DNA of 15,515 nucleotides. It comes from Candidatus Albibeggiatoa sp. nov. BB20 (lineage in GTDB: Bacteria; Pseudomonadota; Gammaproteobacteria; Beggiatoales; Beggiatoaceae). Positions 1 to 7,385 of the stretch are shown here, piece after piece; positions within the stretch are counted from its first letter, which is position 1, and every line of letters begins with the position of its first letter. The stretch lies in contig JADGDW010000116.1 in the NCBI GenBank assembly GCA_016744725.1, positions 1 through 15,515 on the forward strand. Direction: 5' to 3'. Both the position numbers and the translations under genes were made by a program. The notes beneath the pieces were generated by a model, which was not told the DNA's origin, ran no database searches, and saw nothing but the letters and a program-made list of their open reading frames with translations.

Positions 1-198
1 ACCAAATCTCCTGCTCGTAGAGTTAATGCACAAGTTAACCATATTTTTGCTTCTATTCTTGCGGTCTTTAACATGGAAAAGCTTAAGATTAAATCCAAAC
101 TTAACTATTTTGCCATTCGTTCTAAACTTTATCTCAAGGCTATTCAATCTGCTTTTCAAGAACTCCAATTTTTTAAACACAAAATCCTTTCTGCGTAA
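1..198 (+). CDS. Insertion-sequence transposase, C-terminal fragment (5' end outside window)
   Basis: Frame 1 is open from the first base and ends at TAA (196-198), giving 65 residues. The composition (VNHIFASILAVFNMEKLKIK, then a basic helical stretch with NYFAIRSKLYLKAIQ) is the type of tail I associate with DDE transposases of IS elements common in Beggiatoa and cyanobacteria, in which an aromatic/Lys-rich helix follows the catalytic domain. No catalytic residue lies in the visible part, so activity and family cannot be judged. An IS701/IS4-like assignment is a guess. The reading frame is intact up to the stop, so this end shows no decay. The stop codon lies inside a motif that may be the terminal inverted repeat (193-207). 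Confidence 0.6.
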   Translation, partial: TKSPARRVNAQVNHIFASILAVFNMEKLKIKSKLNYFAIRSKLYLKAIQSAFQELQFFKHKILSA

Positions 199-207
199 CT
201 TGAGTTA
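193..207 (+). repeat. Putative right end of the IS (terminal repeat)
   Basis: GCGTAACTTGAGTTA overlaps the transposase stop codon. A 13/15 match, GCGTAACCAGAGTTA, recurs in the same orientation at 452-466. A short motif right at the transposase end that recurs nearby fits an IS terminal repeat. The left end is outside the window, so the inverted partner cannot be verified. Confidence 0.35.
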
Positions 208-547
208 GTAATATTAATAAGCAGTGTTGCTATAAATACTAGGAAGTATTCTGAAGTATCCTTTTTGATATTTAATAGTTTGAATATACAGGAAAATATT
301 GTTTTATTGGCGTGCGATATATTTGCAAATAGCTATTAATCAGCATATTTTCAGAGCATCCCAATTTAATTGTCAACACGCCATAGTCATGACTTGATAT
401 TTTTATGATGAGCTTGAATTTATTGGGTTTTCTCAATTATTTTCGTGTTTTGCGTAACCAGAGTTAACCCTAAGGATTGAGAATTAAATGATTCCATCAT
501 CTCTTAGTGCTGGCTGTCCTGTCATAAAAAAATCAAGCCTAAAATAT
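199..547. other. Gene-free AT-rich interval between IS end and gspD
   Basis: No convincing coding region is present on either strand. The interval holds the second IS-end-like motif (452-466), a 10-bp palindrome AGTCATGACT (385-394), a 6-bp inverted pair GGCGTG/CACGCC (about 308-313 and 377-382), and a run of seven A (526-532). The A run reads as seven T downstream of gspD on the minus strand, but no GC-containing hairpin sits directly before it, so I do not call a terminator. Confidence 0.5.
452..466 (+). repeat. Second copy of the IS-end-like motif
   Basis: GCGTAACCAGAGTTA differs from the 193-207 copy only at two central bases. It lies in non-coding DNA about 245 bp away, in direct orientation. 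It may be the scar of an older insertion or a small non-autonomous element end. No coding remnant is visible between the two copies. Confidence 0.3.
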
Positions 548-2689
548 TTAATATTCCACGGGTTCTAAAATAAGCGACTCACCTGTGGTTGAATCTGGAT
601 ATTGAGAATCAACTGGCTGTGGTTGAATAATGCTCAATTTATCTCTAAATGCTTCAGTCACATCCTCTGCTTGCTGGCTGTTATTCAATACATAAGGAAT
701 AATCAACATCACTAATTCAGATCGGGTGATATTTTCAGTTTCAGCACGGAATAAATGACCTAAAATCGGAATATCTTTTAAAAATGGGATGCCTGTATCC
801 CCAACTGTTTTATTAGTGGAAATTAATCCACCGAGTAACACAGAACCGCCATCAGCTAAACTTAAACTGGTTTTAATACTCCGGTTTGAAATAACAGGAG
901 ATTGCACACTACTTAATTCATTTGGTAGCGCATTACTCGAGGATTGGGATATTTCTAAATCAACTTGGCTTTCTGAATAAACCACGGGTTTAACTGATAA
1001 AGAGACACCTGTTTTACGGTATTGTACGCTTTGTAAAATAGCACTACCTTGAGAAGTTTGTAAATCTGATGATGTACCTTGGCTAGTAATAATCGGTACT
1101 TCTTGACCCACATTAATATTGGCATCTTCACCACTACGTACCATGATTGTTGGTGTAGATAAAACGGTGACTTGAGAATTGCTAGCAAAAGCATTTAACA
1201 CTGCACGAGTTTGGCCTGAACTGCTTAATGGAACATAGCTAAATCCACTACTACCAAGACCTAAACCACCAATATCAATATCACCTTTAAAATTCCCTAA
1301 TCCTGCTTCTCTGATTGTCCATTCAATCCCAAATTTAGTGTCATCGGTTAGGGTAATTTCTGCAATCGTGACTTCAATTAAAACCTGTTTAGCAGGTGTA
1401 TCCAATTTTTTAACAATAGGTAATACTTGCGACCAAACTTGCGGTTCCCCATAGAAAATTAATACATTACGGTTTTCATCCACAACAAGTTTATTAGCAA
1501 ATTCAGTGACTGTTGTTTTAGGCGGATTTTTATTTTTTTTGCTAGTTGTAGTAGTTGATAATACATCGCCTAAAAGTTGAGATAAAACTTCACTTAAACT
1601 ACTTGCGGTGGTATTTTTAACCGCATAATAATAAATACGTTGTTTAGGGCCTGACTTTTTAATTGGTAACTGTTGATCAAGCTTGACTGCCCAAGCTTTA
1701 ATATGGTTTAAAACCGCTTTATCTGCACTAAATGCCAATAGTGTATTATTAGATTTAAATGGGATAAAAATCGTTGATGCGTTACTCCCAAATCGATAGC
1801 CTTCAGCTTCAAGAACTGATTGTAAACGTTTAGTTAGCTCTTCTGAAGATAAAAAAGCAGGTTCAATCAAAGTACTATAACGGCCTCGCATCAAAGGTTG
1901 ATCCAGAATTTTTACCGCTTCTGCTGCTTGGGTTACAACCTCAGGTTTACCACGTAAAATAATGGCATTTCGGCTGGAGTCTTCTGAAACTTCAAGTTGT
2001 TGACCTTTGTAAGCATCTTTTATCCAACGCCGCACCATCGCATTTTGCACTACTTTCAATGGAATAAATTGAAAGATAGGGCGATGTGAGGTCGGTACAC
2101 TGGGTAATGCTGAACCTTGAATCAGTAGTGGTGGTTCTCCAGCAGGGGCTTTTTTAGAAGGTATAAAACGTAATAGCTTACCTTGTTGTATGATACTTAC
2201 CCCATAATTATCTAATACTTGTTCTGCCAGCTTATATAATCCTACAGGCTGCTGTGGTTCAACCACTCTCAATGTGACTAAATCTTTTGTCTTTTTCAAA
2301 CTCTTGTCAATTTCAAATGATAAACCGAGCACATTGCCATACACTTCATTGATAAAAGCAGGTAAAGGTAGGCTATCGACATTAATTTGAACTGGAGCAC
2401 CTTTTAGTTTTGGTGCATTGTCTATTTGGGCACTGCCACCTGTTTGACGAGAAGTATAGCTAGGAAGACGAGGCACAGTTTCAAACTGAGTTTGCTTTGC
2501 TTTCTTGGCAACAGGTTTCTTTTTCGGCGGCTTTTTTTCAGGTGATGGCAGAAAAGGTTCTGATTCAGCGGTACTACCAATAGGCTCGCGTAATGGTTCT
2601 GGGAATTTAAGTTGAACAGTTTGGGGTACAGAACTACACGCAGATATAAAGAGTAGAATAAATAAATAGAAGAGATTATTTCTTAGCAT
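548..2689 (-). CDS. gspD: Type II secretion system secretin GspD, outer-membrane lipoprotein
   Basis: It encodes 713 residues from the ATG at 2689. An in-frame TTG 30 bases further upstream would place ten polar residues before the signal sequence, so ATG is preferred. Residues 1-18 form a lipoprotein signal with lipobox ISAC (Cys18); Ser at +2 fits outer-membrane sorting. A Pro/Lys-rich linker (about 30-90) is followed by N-domains (about 100-435) and the secretin domain (about 436-670). Secretin landmarks are VLIEV, NVGQEVPI, LADGGSVLLGGL and IPFLKDIPILGHLF. The family forms the multimeric outer-membrane exit pore of the T2SS. It overlaps the preceding gene by 14 bases, suggesting translational coupling. 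The Lys-rich loop around 382-395 (TTTTSKKNKN) is a likely flexible insert. An MSHA/type IV pilus secretin (MshL, PilQ) is the alternative, but the GspM-like neighbour favours T2SS. Confidence 0.88.
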   Translation of the reverse strand: MLRNNLFYLFILLFISACSSVPQTVQLKFPEPLREPIGSTAESEPFLPSPEKKPPKKKPVAKKAKQTQFETVPRLPSYTSRQTGGSAQIDNAPKLKGAPVQINVDSLPLPAFINEVYGNVLGLSFEIDKSLKKTKDLVTLRVVEPQQPVGLYKLAEQVLDNYGVSIIQQGKLLRFIPSKKAPAGEPPLLIQGSALPSVPTSHRPIFQFIPLKVVQNAMVRRWIKDAYKGQQLEVSEDSSRNAIILRGKPEVVTQAAEAVKILDQPLMRGRYSTLIEPAFLSSEELTKRLQSVLEAEGYRFGSNASTIFIPFKSNNTLLAFSADKAVLNHIKAWAVKLDQQLPIKKSGPKQRIYYYAVKNTTASSLSEVLSQLLGDVLSTTTTSKKNKNPPKTTVTEFANKLVVDENRNVLIFYGEPQVWSQVLPIVKKLDTPAKQVLIEVTIAEITLTDDTKFGIEWTIREAGLGNFKGDIDIGGLGLGSSGFSYVPLSSSGQTRAVLNAFASNSQVTVLSTPTIMVRSGEDANINVGQEVPIITSQGTSSDLQTSQGSAILQSVQYRKTGVSLSVKPVVYSESQVDLEISQSSSNALPNELSSVQSPVISNRSIKTSLSLADGGSVLLGGLISTNKTVGDTGIPFLKDIPILGHLFRAETENITRSELVMLIIPYVLNNSQQAEDVTEAFRDKLSIIQPQPVDSQYPDSTTGESLILEPVEY

Positions 2690-3152
2690 TTTTTCGAGGG
2701 TATAAGTATTCTGTGTCAATGTCGCCAGCTAGCTTAATTTCAACCGCATCAGCATGAATTTTAACCAATTGCCCACCATTATCCAAAGTATCACCAACGG
2801 AATAACGCTGAACTTTATTTTTCTTGGTATCTTGTAATAGTGCAAATCGTTGTTGGCCTGATTGGACAATGCCTGCTAAACGCCAATTCTTGCTTAGCAA
2901 TTGGGTTTTATTTTTAGCATTTCTCTTGGCTTGTTCTGTTTTGCCCCAAGCTTGCCGTTTTTGCAATTGATTATACACTTGTTGAGAATTTTCAAACAGG
3001 TAAATATTAGGTAGTTGCCATTCGTTTTGTGCTTGTTGAGCATCTCTTGATGGATTTGGAGCAGGTATCAGTATCCATGCCGTTCCCAAAGCTGTGACCG
3101 CTAAAGCGGCTATCCATAAACCAATTTGTTTAGGTGTTGAAGGTAATTTCAT
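2676..3152 (-). CDS. GspC/PilP-like inner-membrane coupling protein of the T2SS (possibly XpsN/GspN type)
   Basis: This 158-residue protein has a short cytoplasmic start, one membrane segment (about 11-30), a Gln-rich linker (about 36-80) and a small beta domain (about 88-150). That domain resembles the homology region of GspC and the PilP fold: WRLAGIV, then ALLQD, YSVGDTL, a Gly-Gly turn and alternating hydrophobic strands (VKIHADAVEIKL). In these families the domain sits in the periplasm and contacts the secretin N0 domain. There is no PDZ domain and no second repeat, so it is much shorter than classic GspC. Its start overlaps the GspM-like gene by 4 bases (ATGA) and its end overlaps gspD by 14, so the three genes are surely co-transcribed. 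The domain call is by eye. Confidence 0.65.
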   Translation of the reverse strand: MKLPSTPKQIGLWIAALAVTALGTAWILIPAPNPSRDAQQAQNEWQLPNIYLFENSQQVYNQLQKRQAWGKTEQAKRNAKNKTQLLSKNWRLAGIVQSGQQRFALLQDTKKNKVQRYSVGDTLDNGGQLVKIHADAVEIKLAGDIDTEYLYPRKNAKK

Positions 3153-3712
3153 ATTGCTGTCGCTTGAAAATAAACAGACACAAGCAAGGTAAAGCGGGGA
3201 CTGCGATTACTTTGGCGTACTTCAAAGCTGTCGATAACAACCCATTTAGGATGTTGTGCTAAATTAAGCAATAGACGCTCTAAAGCCTCAGCTTCAAAAA
3301 TACCTTCTAATTTTGCAACCACGAGCCAAATATTAGCTTGTCTCGATGCGTCTTTGGCTTCTTCAACAATCATCTTATTTTTTTGAATTTTTGCTGCATT
3401 CACTTGTCCCGTTAACCACGCTTGAAAATCAGCCTGTGCTAAACCCTTACTAGCAGCAGTCCATAATTTGTTTTCCAAACTGAGTTTAGCAGACTGAGCA
3501 TATTCTGCACGTTGTATCCATTCATCTTGACTGGTGACATCTTGCAGCCGAACCAAGTGAGAAACTTTGGCTTGATATTGGCCTTGTAGTTCAACTGAAT
3601 AATCATTGAGTAAAAGCAGACAGTAAAAGCCAACAATACCAATGATTGACCACAACCCCATCCGCAGCCGAGTATTCTTTTTGAGTTCTGATAATAATTC
3701 ATTCTTTGACAT
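3149..3712 (-). CDS. GspM-like inner-membrane protein of the T2SS
   Basis: It encodes 187 residues from the ATG at 3712; an upstream TTG at 3721 would add only three residues. A basic N-terminus is followed by one membrane segment (about 18-37) and a long helical region rich in Gln, Glu and Lys (about 40-105). A compact C-terminal domain (about 110-187) contains hydrophobic strands (WLVVAKLEG, WVVIDSFEV, FTLLVSVYF), consistent with the ferredoxin-like domain of GspM/PilO. GspM binds GspL at the inner-membrane platform. No gspL precedes it here, so the platform genes must lie elsewhere if the system works. GspM sequences are poorly conserved; the assignment rests on topology, length and position ahead of the C-like and D genes. 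Confidence 0.65.
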   Translation of the reverse strand: MSKNELLSELKKNTRLRMGLWSIIGIVGFYCLLLLNDYSVELQGQYQAKVSHLVRLQDVTSQDEWIQRAEYAQSAKLSLENKLWTAASKGLAQADFQAWLTGQVNAAKIQKNKMIVEEAKDASRQANIWLVVAKLEGIFEAEALERLLLNLAQHPKWVVIDSFEVRQSNRSPRFTLLVSVYFQATAI

Positions 3713-3719
3713 AACGCGC

Positions 3720-3754
3720 AATTATCAATTATCAATCAACAATTATCAATCAAC
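3720..3754. repeat. 14-bp tandem repeat upstream of the T2SS operon
   Basis: Two perfect head-to-tail copies of AATTATCAATCAAC (3727-3740 and 3741-3754) are preceded by a half copy AATTATC (3720-3726). The array ends only 7 bp upstream of the gspM-like ATG, so it lies in the leader or core promoter of the operon. It could arise from slippage and could alter leader length. Confidence 0.85.
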
Positions 3755-3837
3755 AAATAGATATAAACGGCTGACATTTTATTCAAGACAGCGGATTGGC
3801 TCGGATTCAGGTATTTTTTTATGAACATTCATCAAGC

Positions 3838-4566
3838 CTAAGGCGACATAATTAAATCCAACCAAACAGGACACCAGTCATCATCAAATAATTTATTTTG
3901 TTCGGTTTGATAATGAATTGGAGTTTGACAATGGTGCGTGATAATCCCATAAGCATAAAGCACATCAAGGTGATATGGTGCAGCAAATCCCACTTGTGCA
4001 ATATCAGTTTCAGGCTTGAGTGCTTCAGGAAATACATCTGAATTTCCCAAGTTTTCAGTATCTTGCGCCCCATTCTCAATTAAATTATCATCGGCAAGAC
4101 CTGTTTCATCACTAGCATTTATTCCCGAGTTTTTGCGTGCAAGCTCATAATGAGAAAATCGCCACAAGCCCGCTTGGTATTGATAACTGAATGTTAAACC
4201 ATTGAGTTGAGGACTAAGCCAGAGATTTTCCTGAAACGTGATATTTAATAGTTGCTGAGGCTCGTATTCAATACATTGAACAAAAGGATCAAAAGCCAGT
4301 AATCTATCGCTAAAAAATTGAAATTCTTCAACGCTAACAGGGTTGTTATTTTTAATCTGGTAAAGCGTTAAGTAAGAAATAGCTTGTTGCACCATTTTTA
4401 GTCCATAACTTACTTGAATTCTTAGCTTAGCATCCTCTGGGTTGGATAAGCTTGCTAAATCCCCACGACTGAAAATTGCTTCTAAACTCCGATTAATATT
4501 TAATTCAGCCTGTTGCGCAGATACTGATTGAACCCACAACAACAGGATACAAATTAGCCTTAGCAT
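3838..4566 (-). CDS. Exported protein of unknown function
   Basis: I do not recognise this 242-residue protein. It begins with a Sec-type signal peptide (MLRLICILLLWVQSVSA, likely cut after Ala17, before Gln18), so it should be periplasmic or secreted. The mature protein is acidic in its middle (about 150-190, rich in Asp, Glu and Asn, probably a flexible linker). It has two apparently folded parts: an N-terminal helical region (about 20-100) followed by aromatic beta-like sequence (108-140), and a C-terminal part (about 190-242) with Tyr, His and Cys. Mature cysteines are 98, 213 and 232. The start is supported by AAGGA nine bases upstream. It lies upstream of the gspM-like gene on the same strand with a 125-bp gap, so it may be a separate unit. 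A role as T2SS cargo or accessory protein is only suggested by position. Confidence 0.75.
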   Translation of the reverse strand: MLRLICILLLWVQSVSAQQAELNINRSLEAIFSRGDLASLSNPEDAKLRIQVSYGLKMVQQAISYLTLYQIKNNNPVSVEEFQFFSDRLLAFDPFVQCIEYEPQQLLNITFQENLWLSPQLNGLTFSYQYQAGLWRFSHYELARKNSGINASDETGLADDNLIENGAQDTENLGNSDVFPEALKPETDIAQVGFAAPYHLDVLYAYGIITHHCQTPIHYQTEQNKLFDDDWCPVWLDLIMSP

Positions 4567-4601
4567 GAAAGATTCCTTTTTGAGACATCATTTAACATCT
4601 A

Positions 4602-4630
4602 ATTAAAGCGGGTGAAGTCTATTGCATCAA
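4602..4630 (-). promoter_or_regulatory. Candidate sigma70 promoter of the exported-protein gene
   Basis: Reading the minus strand, TTGATG (4630-4625) and TTTAAT (4607-4602) are separated by 17 bp. The -10 matches consensus at five of six positions and the -35 at four. It lies about 35 bp upstream of the start codon, and AAGGA follows just before the ATG. Confidence 0.45.
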
Positions 4631-4681
4631 GTATTTTGGTGTGAACGGATGTAAAACAATCGGTTTTAAACTCTTTTCATC

Positions 4682-4710
4682 TTGCTTACAAAAAAGTACA
4701 CTAATATCTT
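4682..4710 (+). promoter_or_regulatory. Candidate promoter of argS
   Basis: TTGCTT (4682-4687) and TATCTT (4705-4710) are spaced by 17 bp, about 30 bp upstream of the TTG start. Both hexamers are only moderate matches. An overlapping TATAAG lies four bases later. Confidence 0.35.
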
Positions 4711-4740
4711 ATAAGTGAAAGATTAAAGACGAGAAGTATT

Positions 4741-6495
4741 TTGAAACAGCATATTCAGAGTTTATTTCAACACGCATTTGAGCAACTTCAATCTGATAAT
4801 GTGATTCCTGCTGAGCAACAAGCAGTGATTCGTATCGAGCGCACCAAAGATGCAAGTCATGGTGATTTTGCCTGCAATTTAGCCATGATGCTCGCTAAAA
4901 AAGCCAAAATGAAACCGCGCGATTTAGCTGAGAAAATCATTGCAGCATTGCCTGAATCAGATTCAGTGTCAAAAGTTGAAATTGCAGGGCCAGGATTTAT
5001 CAATCTATTTTTAGCTTCAAATAGTTACCAAGATATTATCAAAACTATTTTAGAACAAAAACAATCCTATGGTTTAAGCCAAATTGGCGCGGGAAAATCG
5101 ATACTCATTGAATTTGTCTCAGCCAATCCGACAGGGCCTTTGCATGTTGGTCATGGACGTGGAGCAGCGTATGGTGCAGCATTAGCAGATTTATTGAAAG
5201 CCGCAGGTTATCAAGTCAGTAAAGAATATTATGTCAATGATGCTGGGCGACAAATGGATATTTTAGCCACCAGTATTTGGTTGCGCTATTTAGATTTATG
5301 CAGTGAAAGTTTCACGTTTCCAAGCAATGCTTATCAAGGCGATTATGTGTGGGATATTGCTGCGACCTTACACCGAGAAAATCAAGATAAATACCGTTAT
5401 GCTGCCAGTGATGTATTTGCCGATGTGCCTGCTGATGAAACAGAAGGTGGTGATAAAGAACGTCATATTGATGGCCTGATTAACAAAATGAAACAGCTTT
5501 TAGGTGAGCAAACGGCACGAGATGTATTGCAATTAGGTTTAGATGCCATTTTAGGCGATATTGAGCACGATTTGGGGCAATTTGGTGTCACTTATGACAA
5601 ATGGTTCTCAGAATACAGTTTGACCAGCAGCAATCACGTATCACAAGCAATAGAGCAAGTACGTGAAGGCGGATTTACTCATGAACAAGATGGTGCATTA
5701 TGGTTTAAATCCAGTGAATTTGGTGATGAAAAAGATCGGGTTTTAGTTAAAGAAAATGGCGCATTGACTTATTTAGCCTCTGATATTGCCTATCATGCAA
5801 ATAAATTGGAGCGTGGGTTTGATATTTTGATTAATATTTGGGGTGCAGATCATCATGGTTATATCGCACGTTTGAAAGCAGCAATTCAGGCCTTAGGTTC
5901 AGATGCGAGCAAATTACAAGTTTTATTAGTTCAATTTGCAACTTTATACCGTGGTCAAGAAAAATTACAAATGTCAACACGTAGCGGTAAATTTGTGACT
6001 TTGCGCGAATTACGTGAAGAAGTTGGCAAAGATGCAGCCCGATTCTTTTATGTACAACGTAAAGCAGAACAACATTTAGATTTTGATTTAGAATTAGCAA
6101 AATCACAATCTAATGAAAATCCTGTGTATTACATTCAATATGCTCATGCTCGAATTTGTAGTGTATTCCGTGAGTTATCTGAAAAAGGCAGTGAATGGGA
6201 TTTAGCCCAAGCCGATTTAAATCGTTTGGATACATCACACGAGCTTGAATTAATCAAATTGTTATCACGTTATCCTGAAACAGTTGAGAATGCAGCAACA
6301 GCGTATGAACCACATCAATTGACTTATTATCTACGGGATTTAGCTCAAGCCTTCCATACTTATTACAATGCGCATAAGTTTTTAGTTGATGATATGGAAT
6401 TAAGTCAAAGCCGTCTTAGCCTGTGTAAAGCAATACAATACGTTTTGCAAAATGGCTTAACGATTATTGGTGTTTCTGCACCTGAGGTAATGTAG
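4741..6495 (+). CDS. argS: Arginyl-tRNA synthetase
   Basis: This class Ia synthetase joins L-arginine to tRNA-Arg in the cytoplasm. It is 584 residues long, normal for bacterial ArgRS. The N-terminal additional domain (about 1-110) precedes the Rossmann core with HIGH-type motif HVGH (135-138, in PTGPLHVGHGRG). Other landmarks are EYYVNDAGRQ (162-171), WGADHHGYI (367-375) and MSTRSGKFVTL (411-421), the ArgRS version of the KMSKS loop. The anticodon-binding domain follows from YYIQYAHARI onward. The start is TTG at 4741, in frame with the conserved N-terminus and preceded by GAGAAG; no nearby ATG fits. It overlaps the SPOR gene by one base (TAGTG), a common argS-SPOR arrangement in proteobacteria. 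Confidence 0.97.
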   Translation: MKQHIQSLFQHAFEQLQSDNVIPAEQQAVIRIERTKDASHGDFACNLAMMLAKKAKMKPRDLAEKIIAALPESDSVSKVEIAGPGFINLFLASNSYQDIIKTILEQKQSYGLSQIGAGKSILIEFVSANPTGPLHVGHGRGAAYGAALADLLKAAGYQVSKEYYVNDAGRQMDILATSIWLRYLDLCSESFTFPSNAYQGDYVWDIAATLHRENQDKYRYAASDVFADVPADETEGGDKERHIDGLINKMKQLLGEQTARDVLQLGLDAILGDIEHDLGQFGVTYDKWFSEYSLTSSNHVSQAIEQVREGGFTHEQDGALWFKSSEFGDEKDRVLVKENGALTYLASDIAYHANKLERGFDILINIWGADHHGYIARLKAAIQALGSDASKLQVLLVQFATLYRGQEKLQMSTRSGKFVTLRELREEVGKDAARFFYVQRKAEQHLDFDLELAKSQSNENPVYYIQYAHARICSVFRELSEKGSEWDLAQADLNRLDTSHELELIKLLSRYPETVENAATAYEPHQLTYYLRDLAQAFHTYYNAHKFLVDDMELSQSRLSLCKAIQYVLQNGLTIIGVSAPEVM

Positions 6496-7085
6496 TGGCT
6501 GAGAAACGCGAAAAACGGCGAATTAAACGTCCACGACCTGAAAAACAGCCAATTCCACGTGGTTGTCCTCCACGTTGGGCTTGGTTTTTTGGTGGTTTGT
6601 TGATAGGGGTATTTGGCGCATTTTTATTTTATTTATATGAACTTGCACCACGTAACTTGGCCAATCAAATCCAACCCACAGCGACAACATCGATTTCAGA
6701 TACTAGAGGTAATCCAGCGGCTGAATTAAATTATGAAAATTACGAGTTTTATAATAATTTGCCGAAAACGGAAGTGAAAGTGGTTGAAACAGTTGAGAAT
6801 ACAACGGAATTTGCTAGCCAAAACGCGGAAAATACAGTACCTGCCAAATCCGTTTTTAAGCCTCATACCCGCTTGCAGGTTGGTTCGTTCCGGGATGCTA
6901 AGATTGCTCAGGGGTTGAAAAATCACTTGTCTAGTTTAGGCATTAAAGCGGATATTGAACAGGCAGTTGTTAATGGCTTGTCATGGCATCGAGTGCGGGT
7001 AGGCACTTTTAGCTCAGAACAGGCTTTAGAACAGATGAAAGCGAAGCTCACACAGCAAAAGCTTCCATTTTCGGTGATTGAGTAA
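6495..7085 (+). CDS. FtsN-like SPOR-domain cell-division protein
   Basis: It encodes 196 residues from a GTG start sharing its G with the argS stop codon. A strongly basic cytoplasmic tail (1-27, rich in Lys and Arg) leads into one membrane segment (about 28-50), then a periplasmic linker with the motif YEFYNNLP (83-90). That motif recurs in FtsN-like proteins encoded beside argS. The C-terminal SPOR domain (about 124-196) starts at LQVGSFRD and contains the second strand WHRVRVGTF. SPOR domains bind glycan strands lacking stem peptides at the septum, so the protein is probably part of the divisome that activates septal peptidoglycan synthesis. I call it FtsN-like and not ftsN because several SPOR proteins share this architecture. 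Translation is probably coupled to argS. Confidence 0.88.
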   Translation: MAEKREKRRIKRPRPEKQPIPRGCPPRWAWFFGGLLIGVFGAFLFYLYELAPRNLANQIQPTATTSISDTRGNPAAELNYENYEFYNNLPKTEVKVVETVENTTEFASQNAENTVPAKSVFKPHTRLQVGSFRDAKIAQGLKNHLSSLGIKADIEQAVVNGLSWHRVRVGTFSSEQALEQMKAKLTQQKLPFSVIE

Positions 7086-7385
7086 TCATTATTCCTGAAT
7101 GTTATATTGAGAATTGCGTAAAGTGACCAGTTTATAAAAAACTTGTAGTTCAATACTTTAAGTATTGGCTTTTGCAGGATTTAATATATTCTACCCTAAA
7201 ATGCTTCAAAATAGCACAGTCTGAGTTCAGAAAAAATACTGTGGGTAAGCAAAATAAACCACTTAATATGTTATGCTTATTTTTGCCGAAAGGGCTAAAA
7301 GCAAATTCAAAAGCCATTGCTTTAAAATCTAAATGAGACTAAGCAACATCCTAGAAATCCGTCATATTCTAAAGAGAGTGCATTT
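7086..7385. other. Intergenic region before the antitoxin-like gene
   Basis: Apart from the palindrome at 7151-7167 I see no gene here. It contains a nested pair, ACAGT with ACTGT enclosing CTGAGTTCAG (about 7217-7243), and an imperfect pairing between TAAGCAAAATAA and TTATTTTTGC (about 7245-7285). No convincing promoter for the downstream genes could be fixed. A 22-codon ORF at 7268-7336 has no support beyond being open. Confidence 0.4.
7151..7173 (+). terminator. Possible intrinsic terminator after the argS-SPOR unit
   Basis: CAATACTTTAAGTATTG (7151-7167) is a near-perfect palindrome, followed by GCTTTT. The stem is AT-rich and the T run short, so termination may be weak. It is 66 bp after the SPOR gene stop. 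Confidence 0.4.

Noticed and set aside
26..208. Plus-strand ORF of 60 residues (MHKLTIFLLL) at the left edge
   Set aside because: It is out of frame with the transposase tail, which has the more protein-like composition; the hydrophobic run comes from AT-rich codons read in another frame.
385..394. 10-bp palindrome AGTCATGACT as an operator
   Set aside because: Isolated, far from any start codon in the right orientation, and short enough to be chance.
487..530. Minus-strand ORF starting MTGQPALRDDGII just downstream of gspD
   Set aside because: Only 13 codons before a stop, without a ribosome site or recognisable continuation in other frames.
526..555. AT-only inverted repeat AATATTTAATATT (543-555) plus T7 as a gspD terminator
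   Set aside because: The stem has no GC pair, includes the stop codon and is separated from the T run by about ten bases.
955..1194. 79-residue minus-strand ORF inside gspD
   Set aside because: Shadow frame of the secretin domain with no independent start signals.
3755..3800. Promoter for the T2SS operon on the minus strand (TTGAAT with a TATATC or TATCTA -10)
   Set aside because: Spacing is 15 bp for the better -10 or the -10 matches only three positions at 17 bp, so it is not distinguishable from AT-rich background.
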